This document shows, one piece after another, positions 1 through 13,200 of a stretch of DNA of 64,000 nucleotides; the stretch's first letter is position 1, and each line of letters opens with the position of its first letter. Origin of the DNA: Melitaea cinxia (Eukaryota; Arthropoda; Insecta; Lepidoptera; Nymphalidae); NCBI RefSeq assembly GCF_905220565.1, contig NC_059419.1, positions 2,356,001-2,420,000 of the forward strand, in the 5' to 3' direction. The position numbers were made by a program, and so were the translations under genes. The notes under the pieces are model-generated. The model was not told the DNA's origin, ran no database searches, and saw only the letters and a list, made by a program, of their open reading frames with translations.

Positions 1-92
1 CAAATGTTCGTCATGTGCGGGGATCGAACCCGCAACCACCAGCGCAACAGATACAATCCATGGATGTGACCGTTGCGCCAACGCGGCGTCTA
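1..92 (-). mobile_element. tRNA-derived SINE head
   Basis: Minus-strand sequence has a box-A-like TTGGCGCAACGG and a box-B GGTTCGATCCC (20-30). The rest of the element would lie beyond base 1. It does not fold as a functional tRNA gene that I can assign. Confidence 0.6.
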
Positions 93-789
93 CTCGTTAA
101 AAACTCCAAATTACGTATAGTAAAGACATATGGAGTATTAACATCTTCTTCTTCTAGAAAAGAGTGAATTAGTGTGAAAATAGGTGCTGTTAAGTTACCA
201 AATGAAATTGATAGAAATTTTGAAAATTGACAAAATAAAGAAATCAATGATAAGTAAACCAAACCTTATCGTTTATTGGAGCTGACTTAAATCCCTTGTG
301 GCAGTGGCACTGGTATGAACCCATCGTGTTCAGGCAGTCTGCGTGTTGTGAGCACACTGGCTGAAATTATCGATAATTTTATTAGTCTCTAATATTGATT
401 GAATTTTTTTTTTGAACATCGAATCGAAAGAATTAAGAATTAGATCAAAATAAATTTATTACTTAGTTCAATATTATCAAATTCAAATATTCTTTATTGT
501 ACGCTAAAAATAAACAATGAAAAAAAAACAAAATATACAAATATACAGCTCATTTTTTCACTGAAAGAGCGATTTCTTGTAAACAACCTTTGGGCAAAGG
601 ACATGAATAAAATGAAGCGGAATGAAGGTGAACCAATATTAAAATTAGTTGCAATGTTTGTAACAAAGTATTTTAAAGCATGTATACAAGCATTCAACTC
701 CTACACGGAAACAGAGGAATATGCTCAGCAGTATGATATTACTAGCCGAAACAAATTTTCATTGAATTAAGTGCATCAGGAAATATCTT

Positions 790-1068
790 GCTCAAAATCT
801 GGAGTAGCCCGTCTGGGGAAGTACATTGATCTTACAGAAGATCTCACCTACACAATACTGTTTTTATTTATTTATATTGTTTTCAAGCACTGTTGTGTTC
901 TTGTTATTAGTAAGGTCAAGGCTAGGCCAGAGTTCCTGGGGTAGATTGGAGGTAGGGTCGGCAACGCGTTTGCGATATTTCTGGTGTAGCAGACGTTTAT
1001 AAGCTACGGTAGTCGCTTACCATTAAGTGACACATACGCTTGTTCGCCGACCTAGTTGTATAAAAGAA
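790..1068 (+). repeat. GTCGGCAA dispersed repeat next to exon 21
   Basis: Contains GGGTCGGCAACGCGTTTGCG and GCCGACCTAGTTGTATAAAA with an A-rich end. The right edge is about 20 bp from the exon 21 splice donor. Same family as 10588-10868 and others. Confidence 0.6.
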
Positions 1069-1090
1069 AAAAATCAATCAATCTACTCAC

Positions 1091-1245
1091 CGGGCCGCTA
1101 AGCGAACACTCGTCAATATCCTCGCACTGGTGGTCGCCCACCAGCCTCAAGCCCAGTGGACAGCTACACGTGTACCCGCCGCGCAGGTTTGTGCACTGCT
1201 GGAGCGGGCCGCACTGGGCTTCCCCAGTTGTGCATTCGTCGATGT
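1091..1245 (-). CDS. Fibulin-like exon 21: cbEGF and start of the next cbEGF
   Basis: 155 nt, acceptor ACCGCAG, donor GTGAGT, phase 1 in and 0 out. One complete cbEGF (D-I-D-E-C-T-T-G-E-A-Q-C ... C-S-C-P-L-G-L), then E-D-I-D-E-C-S-L-S-G-P, the start of another module cut by the intron. It shows that the gene continues left of the window. GC-rich for this locus. Confidence 0.85.
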
Positions 1246-4200
1246 CTGCGGTAGAATTAGTCATAGTTACTTCAAGTATACCATATATCTCACCATGTAA
1301 ACAAGTAATTAAATAAATTATATACAATGCCGTCTAAGGGCATGTAGGAGCCCTTGAGCATCGACAAATTTTTGGGGCCCTGTTGGAAAGTAATAAGTTG
1401 TAAGTTTTATAGAGTAGAGCATTATGAGAGTAGATAGAGAGTATTTATCCAAGCCATTTTTTGATAAAAAAATGGGGTTTCGAATAATTATATTAGTCAA
1501 ATATTAAAGATATACAGAATCTCAATAATATGAAAAAAAACTACAGTTGTATTATAGGATCAAGTTTTAATATCAACTCGAAATATAAGTTTTATAATTT
1601 ACTTTGGTAGATATAAAGATAAATTTTGGTATCCATTTGGAGCCCTGGTAAGGTTGAAAGCTCTGGGTATGGGCTCCGTTTGATATGGTTCCGTTCCCTT
1701 ATGATAGAGACGAAACCGATTATATTTCTGTGTACAAAAAAAGTTATATTTGCAATTTTTCTAATGGCGCAAATAAATTTATTTCTTTCACCTTATTTTC
1801 TTTTTAATATATGCAAAGATAATTTTAAAATATGCGAAGTTCGAATTTTGTTAAATTAAATGCCTTTTTGATATTAGCGTGTATATCACTAAGATAGTAT
1901 TTCAATACGATTGGAATTTAGGAACCGTCATTCTTAAGTTAGATATTTTTTTGTAATGAAATTATGTTAATAAAAGGTCAAATTTTGAGCTTAGATAATT
2001 CGACGGTTCTTAATCTAAAGCCTTATCTTGGTTCTCATTGGCTTGTTATTAAAATGCATTTGTTTTAATTATTTTGTCACCAACAACTAGTGGAATATAC
2101 CTACCAGACTATGACAAACATTTTATACATATTTCGAATTTCTCTACTATCATTTGTAATATTTTGTAAATCAGTAAAGTTATATTATATTTTACTATTA
2201 TAAATAATACGAGGGTAAACATTACCTTCACAAGTATCGTCCCTACTAAGTCTATATCCCAGAGGACATCTGCGTTTTGTTCGTCTGTCTTCATTATGTT
2301 TATCTTCTGCGATAGTAACGTTTACAGTGCCTTTGGTTTCTGGTATTATAGCGTTAGCATCGAATTTGGGATAAACTGCAAAAGCCATTTTTGTAAAATA
2401 ATAACAATTAACATAACATTAAACATTATATAAATATTTTTTGACAACATACATCCCTTTTAAATAAAACAATAGAAAACAGAAAAAAAGCGTCTGCAAT
2501 TTACATCGACAGTAATAAATAAATAATAATATACATGTAGAAGATATCTCTCTTTATTTATCTCTGATAAATTTAGATAAAGTAATTATGAAGAAACGTT
2601 TTTTTTCCATAGAAATGAAGAACTAATAGTTACAGGTAATCTGTATTACCTGCAACTATTAGCGTGGTAGTACGGTATTCAAATATGATAAATAAAATGG
2701 TGGTAAATAAAACCGGGTAAAAAACCTACCTGGTAGATTTTTATAGCCAGGCGGGAATCTCTCACCATCCCAGACCGGCATACATCTGTGTCTGTCGAGG
2801 TCGAGTCTCCAGTTCGGTAAACATTCACACCTATAACCACCGTCTGTATTGATACAAACCTCCCCAGTAGCACAGTTTGCTTGTCCATTTGTGCATTCAT
2901 TTACATCTAAAATTAAAGTAAATTATTGATTATTTCCTATAATTGAAAATAATATCATATCTGTTATAATTACTTTCGATATAACAAGTAAAGTTATGAC
3001 ATTAATTGGGTGATTTTTCATTAAGCTACACAACATCCACGGGCTCTTAGTTACCCGTGAGTTTTTTGTACAGCCTGAAATTTGTTTCTGATAGGCGTGT
3101 GTTTTCTGAAAATCGCAGTAAGACTAATAAAAAAAGTCTAGATATAGTCCGAAACACGCTTTTTTCTCTCTCGGACTTTTTTTTTTGTTAAATTAGCTAA
3201 CCTTATAAAACAGTTTACTGATATTATGATAAAGCGAACTATCAAAGTAACAAAGACCGCTCTTTGACTTTTATCTGAATAACACATGACATGCTAACAC
3301 GTCCGAAGATAAAAATTATACAATGAAATACAAGAAAATAAATTTAGTTTTACAACATAACAATTAATCAATGGTCACCAATCCGCCTGCCCAGCGTGGT
3401 GACTATGGGCAACTCATGAGTTGGCCCCATTTTGACGTGAACTTGTGTAGGCCTATGTCCAGCAGTGGACTGCAATAGGCTGAAATGATGATGATGATGA
3501 TGATGAACATAACAATAATTTTACCTTCACACTTTCTGTTGTTAGGATTCCAACGGTACCCGACATCGCAATTGTTTCTCGGTCTAAAAGGTCTCGATGT
3601 CATACTTCGAGGATCTGGATAGCCCCAAAAGTAATCTTAAAAAAAAATACATAAATTTTATAATAATTTATAATAATTTTAAATATTTGTAAACATATAA
3701 ATTAAAAAACTGCATGTGTCAGCTCCGATACGCGACAGGAGTAAACTCGTTACGATAGATTATTTTATTAATATTTAAAAATATATTTATCCCTTTCTCA
3801 AAACACTTTATGTGGTAAAAAGGCACTCTTTCTCGGGACTCAGCGTCAATGCTCAAAGTTACTGTTTATTACGATACACTCGTAACACGACATTTTTTTC
3901 ATAACACGGAGCATATATCGTTTCGTAAGAAGTAAACTCAAAAAAAGAGGAGTAGTAACATTAATTACAGAATCACCTTTAGTACTAGATGAAGTTGGAG
4001 GTGTTGGTGTAGTAGTACTGGTAGTGCTAGTGGAAGTACTAGTAGTAGTACTAGTAGAAGTACTAGTAGAAGTACTAGTAGTAGATGATGAAGACGTAGT
4101 AGGAATGCAAGCTCCTGTAGGCAAATCTCTCCTAAATCCAATCGCACAATTGCACATATAACCTCCCATAGTATTACGACATGATTCTGTTAAACCGGAG

Positions 4201-7200
4201 CAGCTGTGGCGATTTGTGGCACATTCATCGATATCTAAAACAAAAATTGATATATTACAATTGTATATAAGAAAAGGTTCAAATATTGTAGTGTACGAAT
4301 TGAAGATGTAATTTTCAAAAGGATAAATTTTAAAAATCATCGGATTTTAAAAGCTATTTTTCAGATGCTTCTATTACAAATTATAACATGTTTATTTCAA
4401 ATCTAAAATGTTTTAATCTTTTTTCATCACATCATTATCATCATAGTTTATAGCCGTATTTTTGATATAAAAGGTGAAGTGTATACAAAATAATCATTTA
4501 CCAAAACAAGCACCATAATCATCCATTTCAAATCCAGCTTGACAATCTGTTGGTTTTTGATTGATAACAGTCCATTTGTCTTTTTGAACTTTATTAGTAT
4601 CGACTACAACCGAACCGTCGTAATTTTTATGTCCTTTAACCGTTGCTGTTTCTTCAGTGACACTTACAGTAATAACGATTGGTGGAGTTGGTTCTTCTGG
4701 TATAGGACTGTTAGTAGTTTCAGGAGTTTTAGGATACACTTCAGGTTTATATTCTGGTTCAGTAGGCTTAGTTTCAGGTTTGGTAGGTTCGGTTGGTTGA
4801 GACTCTGGTTCTATGGGTTTGTATTCTGGTTCTATGGGTTTGTATTCTGGTTCTATGGGTTTGTATTCTGGTTCTATGGGTTTATAATCTGGTTCTATAG
4901 GTTTGTATTCTGGTTCTTGTGGTTGAGGAAGAGAATTCGGTTCACCAGGTGGTTGGATGCTATTAAATATTTTTCTATCTTCTGGTATTTGTTGAGTTGG
5001 TTTTGATTGTTCTGGCTCATTAATTATACTATTGTCAAAAGGATCAGCTGGTTTTTCTGGAATAGGTATGACTATTGGCTCTTCAGGTGTGGGTTCTGTA
5101 GGTTGGGGTATCGATACGGTTTTTACTTCAATTGTAGTCGGATTAGGCGTTGTAGTCGTTACGTTTTCAGATTTCGAGTTGTTTTGACTTATGTCTTTTT
5201 CATCAATTTCCTCTCTAAAAACAAAATTATAAAATTACTGTTACACCAAACTAACAGTCATTCCATCATTTAAATCACCAGAAAAGTTGAAATGAGCACT
5301 ATAACAGTTACTAACTCATGTTTCAAATTCAAATTATGCTTAAAACGTTTATTCTATTAGAAACATATTTAATTTAAAATTCCTTGACATTTTAGAAGCT
5401 ATATAAGATGCTTTAGATGACTTATTTCGGGGATAAAGTTTAATTTCTCCGACTTTAAAGTTAACTTTTTATTGTACTAATAACTTATTTTAAAAACTTC
5501 ATGACCAAATTTTACGAAAAATAAATCAACAAAATCAAAGTATATTCAATTTTTTTTGCAATTTTTTTATCAAAGAAAATATACCCAAATGGATATATGT
5601 ATAATTACACAGTCATATACTAAATCACACATACTCTGAGTCGTAGTACTCGTAATCGTATACTGGCGTTGGTGTGTGGCGCCTCTGACAGCGAAAGGAG
5701 CCAGGTATGTTTACACATTGGTACTCGGGGCCCGCACGGTCGCAGTTGTGAGTGCCCAGAGCGCACTCGTCTATATCTGTTAAGAAATGGGTGATTAAAA
5801 TCCTATCGTTACACTTCCTTGGGTATCATAGTAATCTGTGATAAACGGAGTTATATACTGAGCTATACTAAAAAATAAATATAAATACAAACGACCCATA
5901 CTCAACGGCCCCCAGTAAGATTTTCTCCTGTGTCGGGGTTCCACAAGCACAAACAACCAAACCACATTAAACTTCTGTTTGGCCAATACAAATGTTTGCC
6001 ATGTGCGGGGATCGAACCCGCGATCGCCAGCGCAACTGTCTCAAGCCACCACCGCAACCGATGCGCTAATGCGTCATCTGTATTCATACTGTTGTTTTAT
6101 TTGATTTGATTTTAGAAAAAAAAAATTAAGTACGGTCTCGCTGGTAATATTGAAGTAGATTATAAATTTATCTGGTAAAGGAAAAGTTAACATGAAAAGG
6201 GTCACCAGAAGTTAAGCCTGAAATTTGTTAGCAAATTAAATATCAAAACTCGTGTGGAAATTAAAAATTTTCATCACATAATAAAAAGCAAAGAAATAAA
6301 AAATGTACCTTCACAAGTACTGGAGGAATGGTGAATGATGTAGCCAGTTCCACAAGACAACAGTCTGATACAGAGGAAAGAGCCGACCGTGTTGTCACAG
6401 CGTTGGGAGTCCGGGATGCAGTTGTTTTGATCGGTCGCACATTCATTTATATCTAGGGAATTCATGATTATGATGACAGTTCAGGGGTCAAAACAAAGAT
6501 AACACTACTAAATTTCTCAGTACTTAGTGGTAAGTTTTTATGAGGAAATGTACATGGGGACTGCAATCCACTAAACCTGATTTGGTAATACGGCAGTTCC
6601 GGTATCATTTTGCACCTACCGGATCTGTTGCCAAATTGCCAGATCCGGTGATGATATTTTTTGAGAAAATAACCGCTCTATTGAAAGATAGAGCGTAGTT
6701 CTTAAATGTCCTGTGGCGCTGAAATAAAAGACTTTATTGATAGTTGCGTTATGGTGCGGTATTCAATTCTATTTATAGTTAACAACACTTAAGCTGTTTG
6801 ACTTATTGTGCTAGAATTTAAGAAATTCATATTGTAGTTGCAGAAAAGAAATAAAAGATTCAAACTAAGGATTTAATAAACGGAGTATCCGTATCGGATA
6901 CCAAAATATATAATAAATAATCGGATATCCAAAATAGTAATTGTGTTTGCTCGCAAACGAAAAAAAATGACTTCAATTACATGGACAAGTAACGTGAGAT
7001 GACGAAAAAATTAACAAAGGCACTAGTCGCCACTACGATTTTCGATTGTTCCTCTCGATTTCTCTAGGATTCCATCATCAGATCCTGGTTTCCTTATCAT
7101 GGTACTACGCCTGGGATATCTCCTTTTCAACGAAAAAAGAATGATCAAAATCGTCTCATAAACGACGAAGTTATCCCCGAACATACATAAACGGTCGATT

Positions 7201-10200
7201 TGAGTAACCTTTTTTTAAGGCGGTTAAAAAATTTATCCGTAACATAAACAGACATAAATTCGGACTCGGATGATTTCGCAGGGATCTATCACAGAAGGCA
7301 ATTTTTTATTATACATGTGTTATGTTTTTACATTTTCCCGATCAAATAACACAAGCCGTGCACATCCTTAATTATTTTTTTAAATACTCAGAATTTGTAA
7401 CAGTAACGAATACAAAAAACGTTTACTTACTACAATGAGTACTTACTCATGAGTAAGTACTACAGTAAGTCAAGTAAATAATACATATATTTACTTTGAC
7501 ATTTCCTTTCTAAAACTGAGTATCTGTAACTGACCTAAACCGATTGAACGAAACTGAAACCGACTGCCGGATGACCAAATCGGCCGGATTGAAAACGACA
7601 CCGGAACGTAATCCCTAAGTGTACATTTTTGATATTATGTGTATGAAATGTTTAGCTTAAGCATCTTACTTAGAACAGTTCTTTGTAAAAATAAAAGATA
7701 AGACTAGATAAAAATTGGCTTAGGACGTACCAACACAAGCTCCAAGAGTAGAATCCAATTCGAATCCTAGTTTACAGTGACATTCGTGACTGCCGTTAGT
7801 GTTCAAACAGTTCTGGTATTGATCACAGAGGTGTGTCCCTTCCACACACTCGTCGATGTCTGTAAGAAAATTGGTTTGTTCTACTAAAAGTACTGTTATG
7901 TTATCATAAGCGATATTTAATTGATAAAAACGGAATCGGAGCGGAAATAGACAATTAATCTATACTAATATTATAAAGCCGCTATATAACACTCTCTCTC
8001 GTGACCATTGCTTGACTGGAAGAGATCTCTTCTAAGATAAGACCACCTTTGCCATCAACTATACGTGTAATTTTTGTATATTTTTTGAAGTGCAATAAAG
8101 TATATAATTAATTAAGAGGAAAGTCTTAATTGTTTGTTTGCATTGAATAGGCTTCGAAACTACTGAACCGATTTGAAAGTTTTGGGTAGCTACATTATTC
8201 TCGGTTGACATAGGCTATATTATATTAAAAAAAAGGATTTTTACTAAATATCCAATAATGTAACCCAAGTTGTAAAAAAAGTTAAATAAAATGATAATAT
8301 TCAACTTTCTTTACTAATTTTTGTGTGTATTAAAATTGTCAATTATGAAATTTTTGTTAAATACCCGAAGGCGTGGTGGGATGCTAGTAATTTATAAGAA
8401 ACAGACCAGCAATGATTCCGTAGATAAAAGAAAATCAAAAGTACGAAATAAGAAAAGTGGTCAGTGCTTTCTAGGGCTTTGTGTGCTTTAAGGTCTTTTC
8501 TCATCATACCAGTTCCGGTTATTATCGTAAACTCGATAACAATCATATCTCGTTGTGAAAAAACTATCTGCTAACACATATTTATCAGAATTTGTAAGTA
8601 ACTAATACAATAAACGTCTTTCTCTAATTTCTCGTCCCAATCTTTATCCTGTTAATTTCTTTATCCTACAGTGAAATATTTTCAGACTTTTTAAGTTCTA
8701 GATACATACAACATCCAGTCTTAGCTAATATAACTACAAACATAAAATTAATAATAAGCTAATTTATGTAGTGTAATATTTAAAACAGAATCAAATACGT
8801 TTTTAGGAATAAATAATTTTAATGCAGTTAATAGTATTTTAAATCATACCATCACATTGCTTCATAGCCGGATCCCATCTCATGCCTTCAGGACACTTTA
8901 TTTTGGTATTCCTAAAAATGGAAAATCTTTGGTAATACCAAATACGTAATAATACTTCGTAGTTTTGGTGTAGTGATTTATGTAGCCAAGTGAAGCGCCA
9001 GGCGGTCGCGGGTTTGATACCCGCTTAGGCTTGTATTAATACAAATATTTATTACATGTCTGGGTGTATGTCCTTTTCAGACTCTCCACTGCGCTTTGGA
9101 AAGTACTACCTACCTACCTACCTAGTCCTGGTTGTTATCATAAACACTTGATAGCGAACATTACTCATAGTAGAGAATATAGTTACCAACCCATATGGAG
9201 CAGCAGCTTGGTGGATGAAGCTCCGACCCTTCTGTATAGTGGAATAGGCCTTTACCCAGTCACTGGACGTTACAGACTAAATCAATAAAAAATGAATAAA
9301 AAATATTACATTTAAAAAACAAATAAATACCTTGGATCAATTTTTGGTTTACAGTCATATTCGCCAAGCACATTGACACAAATCTGATCTGGTCTGCATA
9401 TATCTTGACCGTCTTCACACTCGTCGATATCTAAAAATCAAAGTATAGCTTTAAAACCATATATTGATGACTCGAAAAACATACCTTAACTAAACATAGT
9501 TTTAAATTTTGTTCGTACATTATATGTATAATTGTGTTTGCTAGCAAACCAAAAAAAACTAATTTCAATTACATCGACAAGTAAGTACAAGGTTAGTAGA
9601 CGAAAAAAATTAACAAATGCACTAGTCGCCACCATGATTTTCGCAGGTTCCCCTCGCTTTCTCTAGGATGCCATCATCAGATCCTGCTTTCAATCAAAAA
9701 CGGTTCATAAACGACGAATTTATCTTTTTTGAATACTTAAAATTTTCAACGGTACGGAGCTACAACGTAAACGATTGTTAACACAGACAGTGGAACATTA
9801 CTTGCAAAGATATGACTTATCTACATAGTGAATAATACAGTCATTGTTAAGAGCTGCAGTTGACTTAAATTCTAAGGTAAATGAATTAAAAATAGTATCA
9901 AATATAAATAATTCTAATAAAAAAGGTGTTGTTAGAGCTTCGACACGCGACTGGAGTTCACTTTAACAAAAGTGTAATTCAGAATAAAATATCGAAAATG
10001 AAATACATACCTTCACACTTATTGGTGATGGCGTTATTTTTGAATCCGGGTGGACAGTGCTTCGAACCTTTATCTTGACAATGGAATGATCCGCGCGTAT
10101 TTATACAGAACTGGGACATATTATTGCAATCATCTTTACCCATTAAACATTCATCAATATCTATAAAAAAATATAATACATTAGTAAAGTCAATATAATA

Positions 10201-13200
10201 TTAAAGTAAAATATAATATTAAAAGAAAACAGGAAATAAAATTAATCTTTGGTCGCCTTTGAATTTTCTTAAGATACGCTTTACCTTTACTGCTGGGCAT
10301 AGGCCTCTTTCCCCATGTAGAAGGGTCAGAGCTTAGAAGGATTAGAGCTTTTTAAGATATAATATTGTTAATTTCCTTACGTAATTTCAAATGTGCAATA
10401 AAGAGTTAAATAAACAAAATTAAGTTAAAAACCCATCTAGTATATTTTAGTCTAATTTTCCTCAACGTTTTTTGTTTGCTTAGTTCATATATTTTATTTC
10501 GGAGTATATAATCTTGGTCTTTTGAGTAATATTTGTGTTGAAAATTGGCTATGAAAACATTTTTAATTTTATTTTTTTATTATTTTATATCACTAGTTCG
10601 GCAAACAAGCGTACGGCTCACCTGATAGCAAGAGATTACCGTAGCTTATAGACGCCTGCAACACCAGAAGCATCGCAAGCGCGTTGCCGACCCACAATCC
10701 CCAATCCCCCCCAGAAGCTCTGGCCACCTTACTCACCAACGGGAACATAATACTGCTTGAAAACAGTATTATTTTGCTGTGATCTTCTGTAAGATCGAGG
10801 TTACTATCCCAGTCGGGCCGCTCCATATTTTGAGCAGGAAATTCCTGCTGTGCCCTACCTCAGTCATATATATTTCTTTCCAAGCCCATAAAGAATTTTC
10901 TTGTAATATAATATATTCAAAGTTTGTTTGTTTATCTTTGTTACCTTCACATTCTTCACTTAATCCACTTTTGAAACCGGGAGGACATCTATCTTCTACG
11001 TGTGGTTTTTGTTTACTGAAAAACTTCAGAGGATCTCCGGTGAGCCCTCCACATTTGTACCCACCTATTGTATTCTGGCAGAGGTAAGAGGGACAAGGAG
11101 GGGTGGGTAACTTGCATTCGTTTATATCTGTAAGGGATTTATGTTTTTAAACTTCGACTGTCACTATGAACACTTTTTATCAAGCAGGATTTACTGCGAT
11201 TTTATTTTGAAACTCCCAACATTCATCAGTCACGCGGACTCACTCAAAATATCGGGAGTTTGAAAATAACAATCAAGGTAAGTAATGTGAAATAAAAAGT
11301 GATATGTAATTGAATTATTAATGCCAAAGATTCATTTAATCCCTATTTATCGAGTTCTCCGAGGATATGTCATATGTCGAATGCGAAAAGGTAACTAGGA
11401 TCATTTAAAATAATAAATTTGCAGTATTGTTACTTTGAAAAAGTTACCATTTATCGAGAGTCGAAAATAGATCAATACTTAATATAGGAAAAAGTAATGA
11501 AAATTGAGTAATCTACTTCGATGTATAATTGTTTGCTCGCAAACGAAAAAAAAACCGACTTCAATTACATCGACAAGTAATACAACGTAGATCGACGAAA
11601 AAATAGTCAAGCAACTACGCGTTATCAAAGATTACTCAAGAAGTAGTTATCAGATCTCAATAAAATTTATATGTAACTAGATGATAAACATCAGCTTTCC
11701 ATTAAATTAAAAATTATCTAAATCGGTACACCCAGTAAAAAGTTATTGCGGATTTTCGAGAGTTTCCCTCGATTTCTCTGGGATCCTATCATCAGATCCT
11801 GGTTTCCTTATCATGGTACCAAACTAGAGATGTCCCCTTTCCAACAAAAAAAGGATTATCAAAATCGGTACATCCAGTAGAAAGTTATGCGGTATAATAC
11901 AACGTAGGTCGACGAAAAAAGCGTCAAGTAAAAACGCATTATTAGATATAACTCGAAAGTAGTTGTTAGATCTCAAATAAATTTAAATGGGACCAATTGG
12001 CACACACCACCTTTCGATTAAAACAAAATTTGTCGAAATCGGTCTACCCGGTCAAAAGTTCTGATGTAACATACATTAAAAAAAAAAAAAATACAGTCGA
12101 ATTGAGAACCTCCTCCTTTTTTGGAAGTCGGTTAAAAAGAAGATGATAAAAACGAAATATTCTACAATATAAATCATTTTTATTTCCAAACTGCTTCGTT
12201 AACTAACTTTTGTTTCGTTCTTTCTGTTTCATAACAACTTCTTAGCTATTTATATTTTACTGATACATTACAATGATAGCATCTTACATAAAGATTGTCT
12301 GATTTTTAAGTTAGGCTAATGATTTGTAATATTAAGTTTTTTTTTTCGTTTTGTTTTACTTACCGTCACAAGCGTTATTGAGAAAATTCTTTGCAAATCC
12401 TGGAGGACACTGACCAATTTCGTGACTAGATTTGGGATTTTTCACAGGAATACATTTATATGAACCCTGAATGTTGAAGCACTGAGTATCTGGCAGACAT
12501 AAGGGAGGATCCAAGGCGCATTCATCTATATCTAAAACAAGAACAGATCAAAATCATTAATAATAATAATAATGGGTCTGGGTCACATACTCCCTCAAAA
12601 GTGAGATAAATTTTAAATACCTAAATCAAGCTTCCGTTATCTGGTTACCGTTTATTTCTTCCATTTAGCTATTTCACCGAATTAAAAATTATTAAAATAT
12701 TGCATTCTGTCTTTCTCCCAAACTTTCTCTCGCAGTTCTGACGTAAAATTCATTTTTATTCAACTTCTTGCTCTGATTTATACTCACTTTAGCCTGTAAT
12801 ATTCCAGTGCTGGGCATAAGCCTCTTTCCCTATGTAGGAGAAGGATTAGAGCTTAATCCACCACGCTGCTGCGGGTTGGCGGATAAACTTATACTCAATC
12901 GTCTTTATCATCTAGCATAACTTATATATTATTATTTATAAGAGAAGTCGAGAATTTTCCATACCTTCGCAAGATTTCTTATCAGCCATCAGCTGATAGC
13001 CCCTTCTGCAGGAACATTTCACTTCAATGCCATTGTCGTTGCATTTGTGATGACATGGGTTGTGTGGCTTACATCTGTTCTTTGTTACCTAAATATATAT
13101 TTAATAATAATATACCAGATCTTGATTATATCTCATTCAAGATCACCTCTCTCAAGATTGTCATTATTAATAAACTTGAATATAATTATATACATCATCA

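Noticed and set aside
4539..5273. Plus-strand frames rich in Phe, Trp and Tyr
   Set aside because: Exact complement of the Pro/Glu-rich fibulin exon 16. The composition is a by-product of the minus-strand codons.
6008..6080. Possible tRNA gene on the minus strand
   Set aside because: It has box A- and box B-like motifs, but no convincing acceptor or anticodon stem, and it continues into a SINE body.
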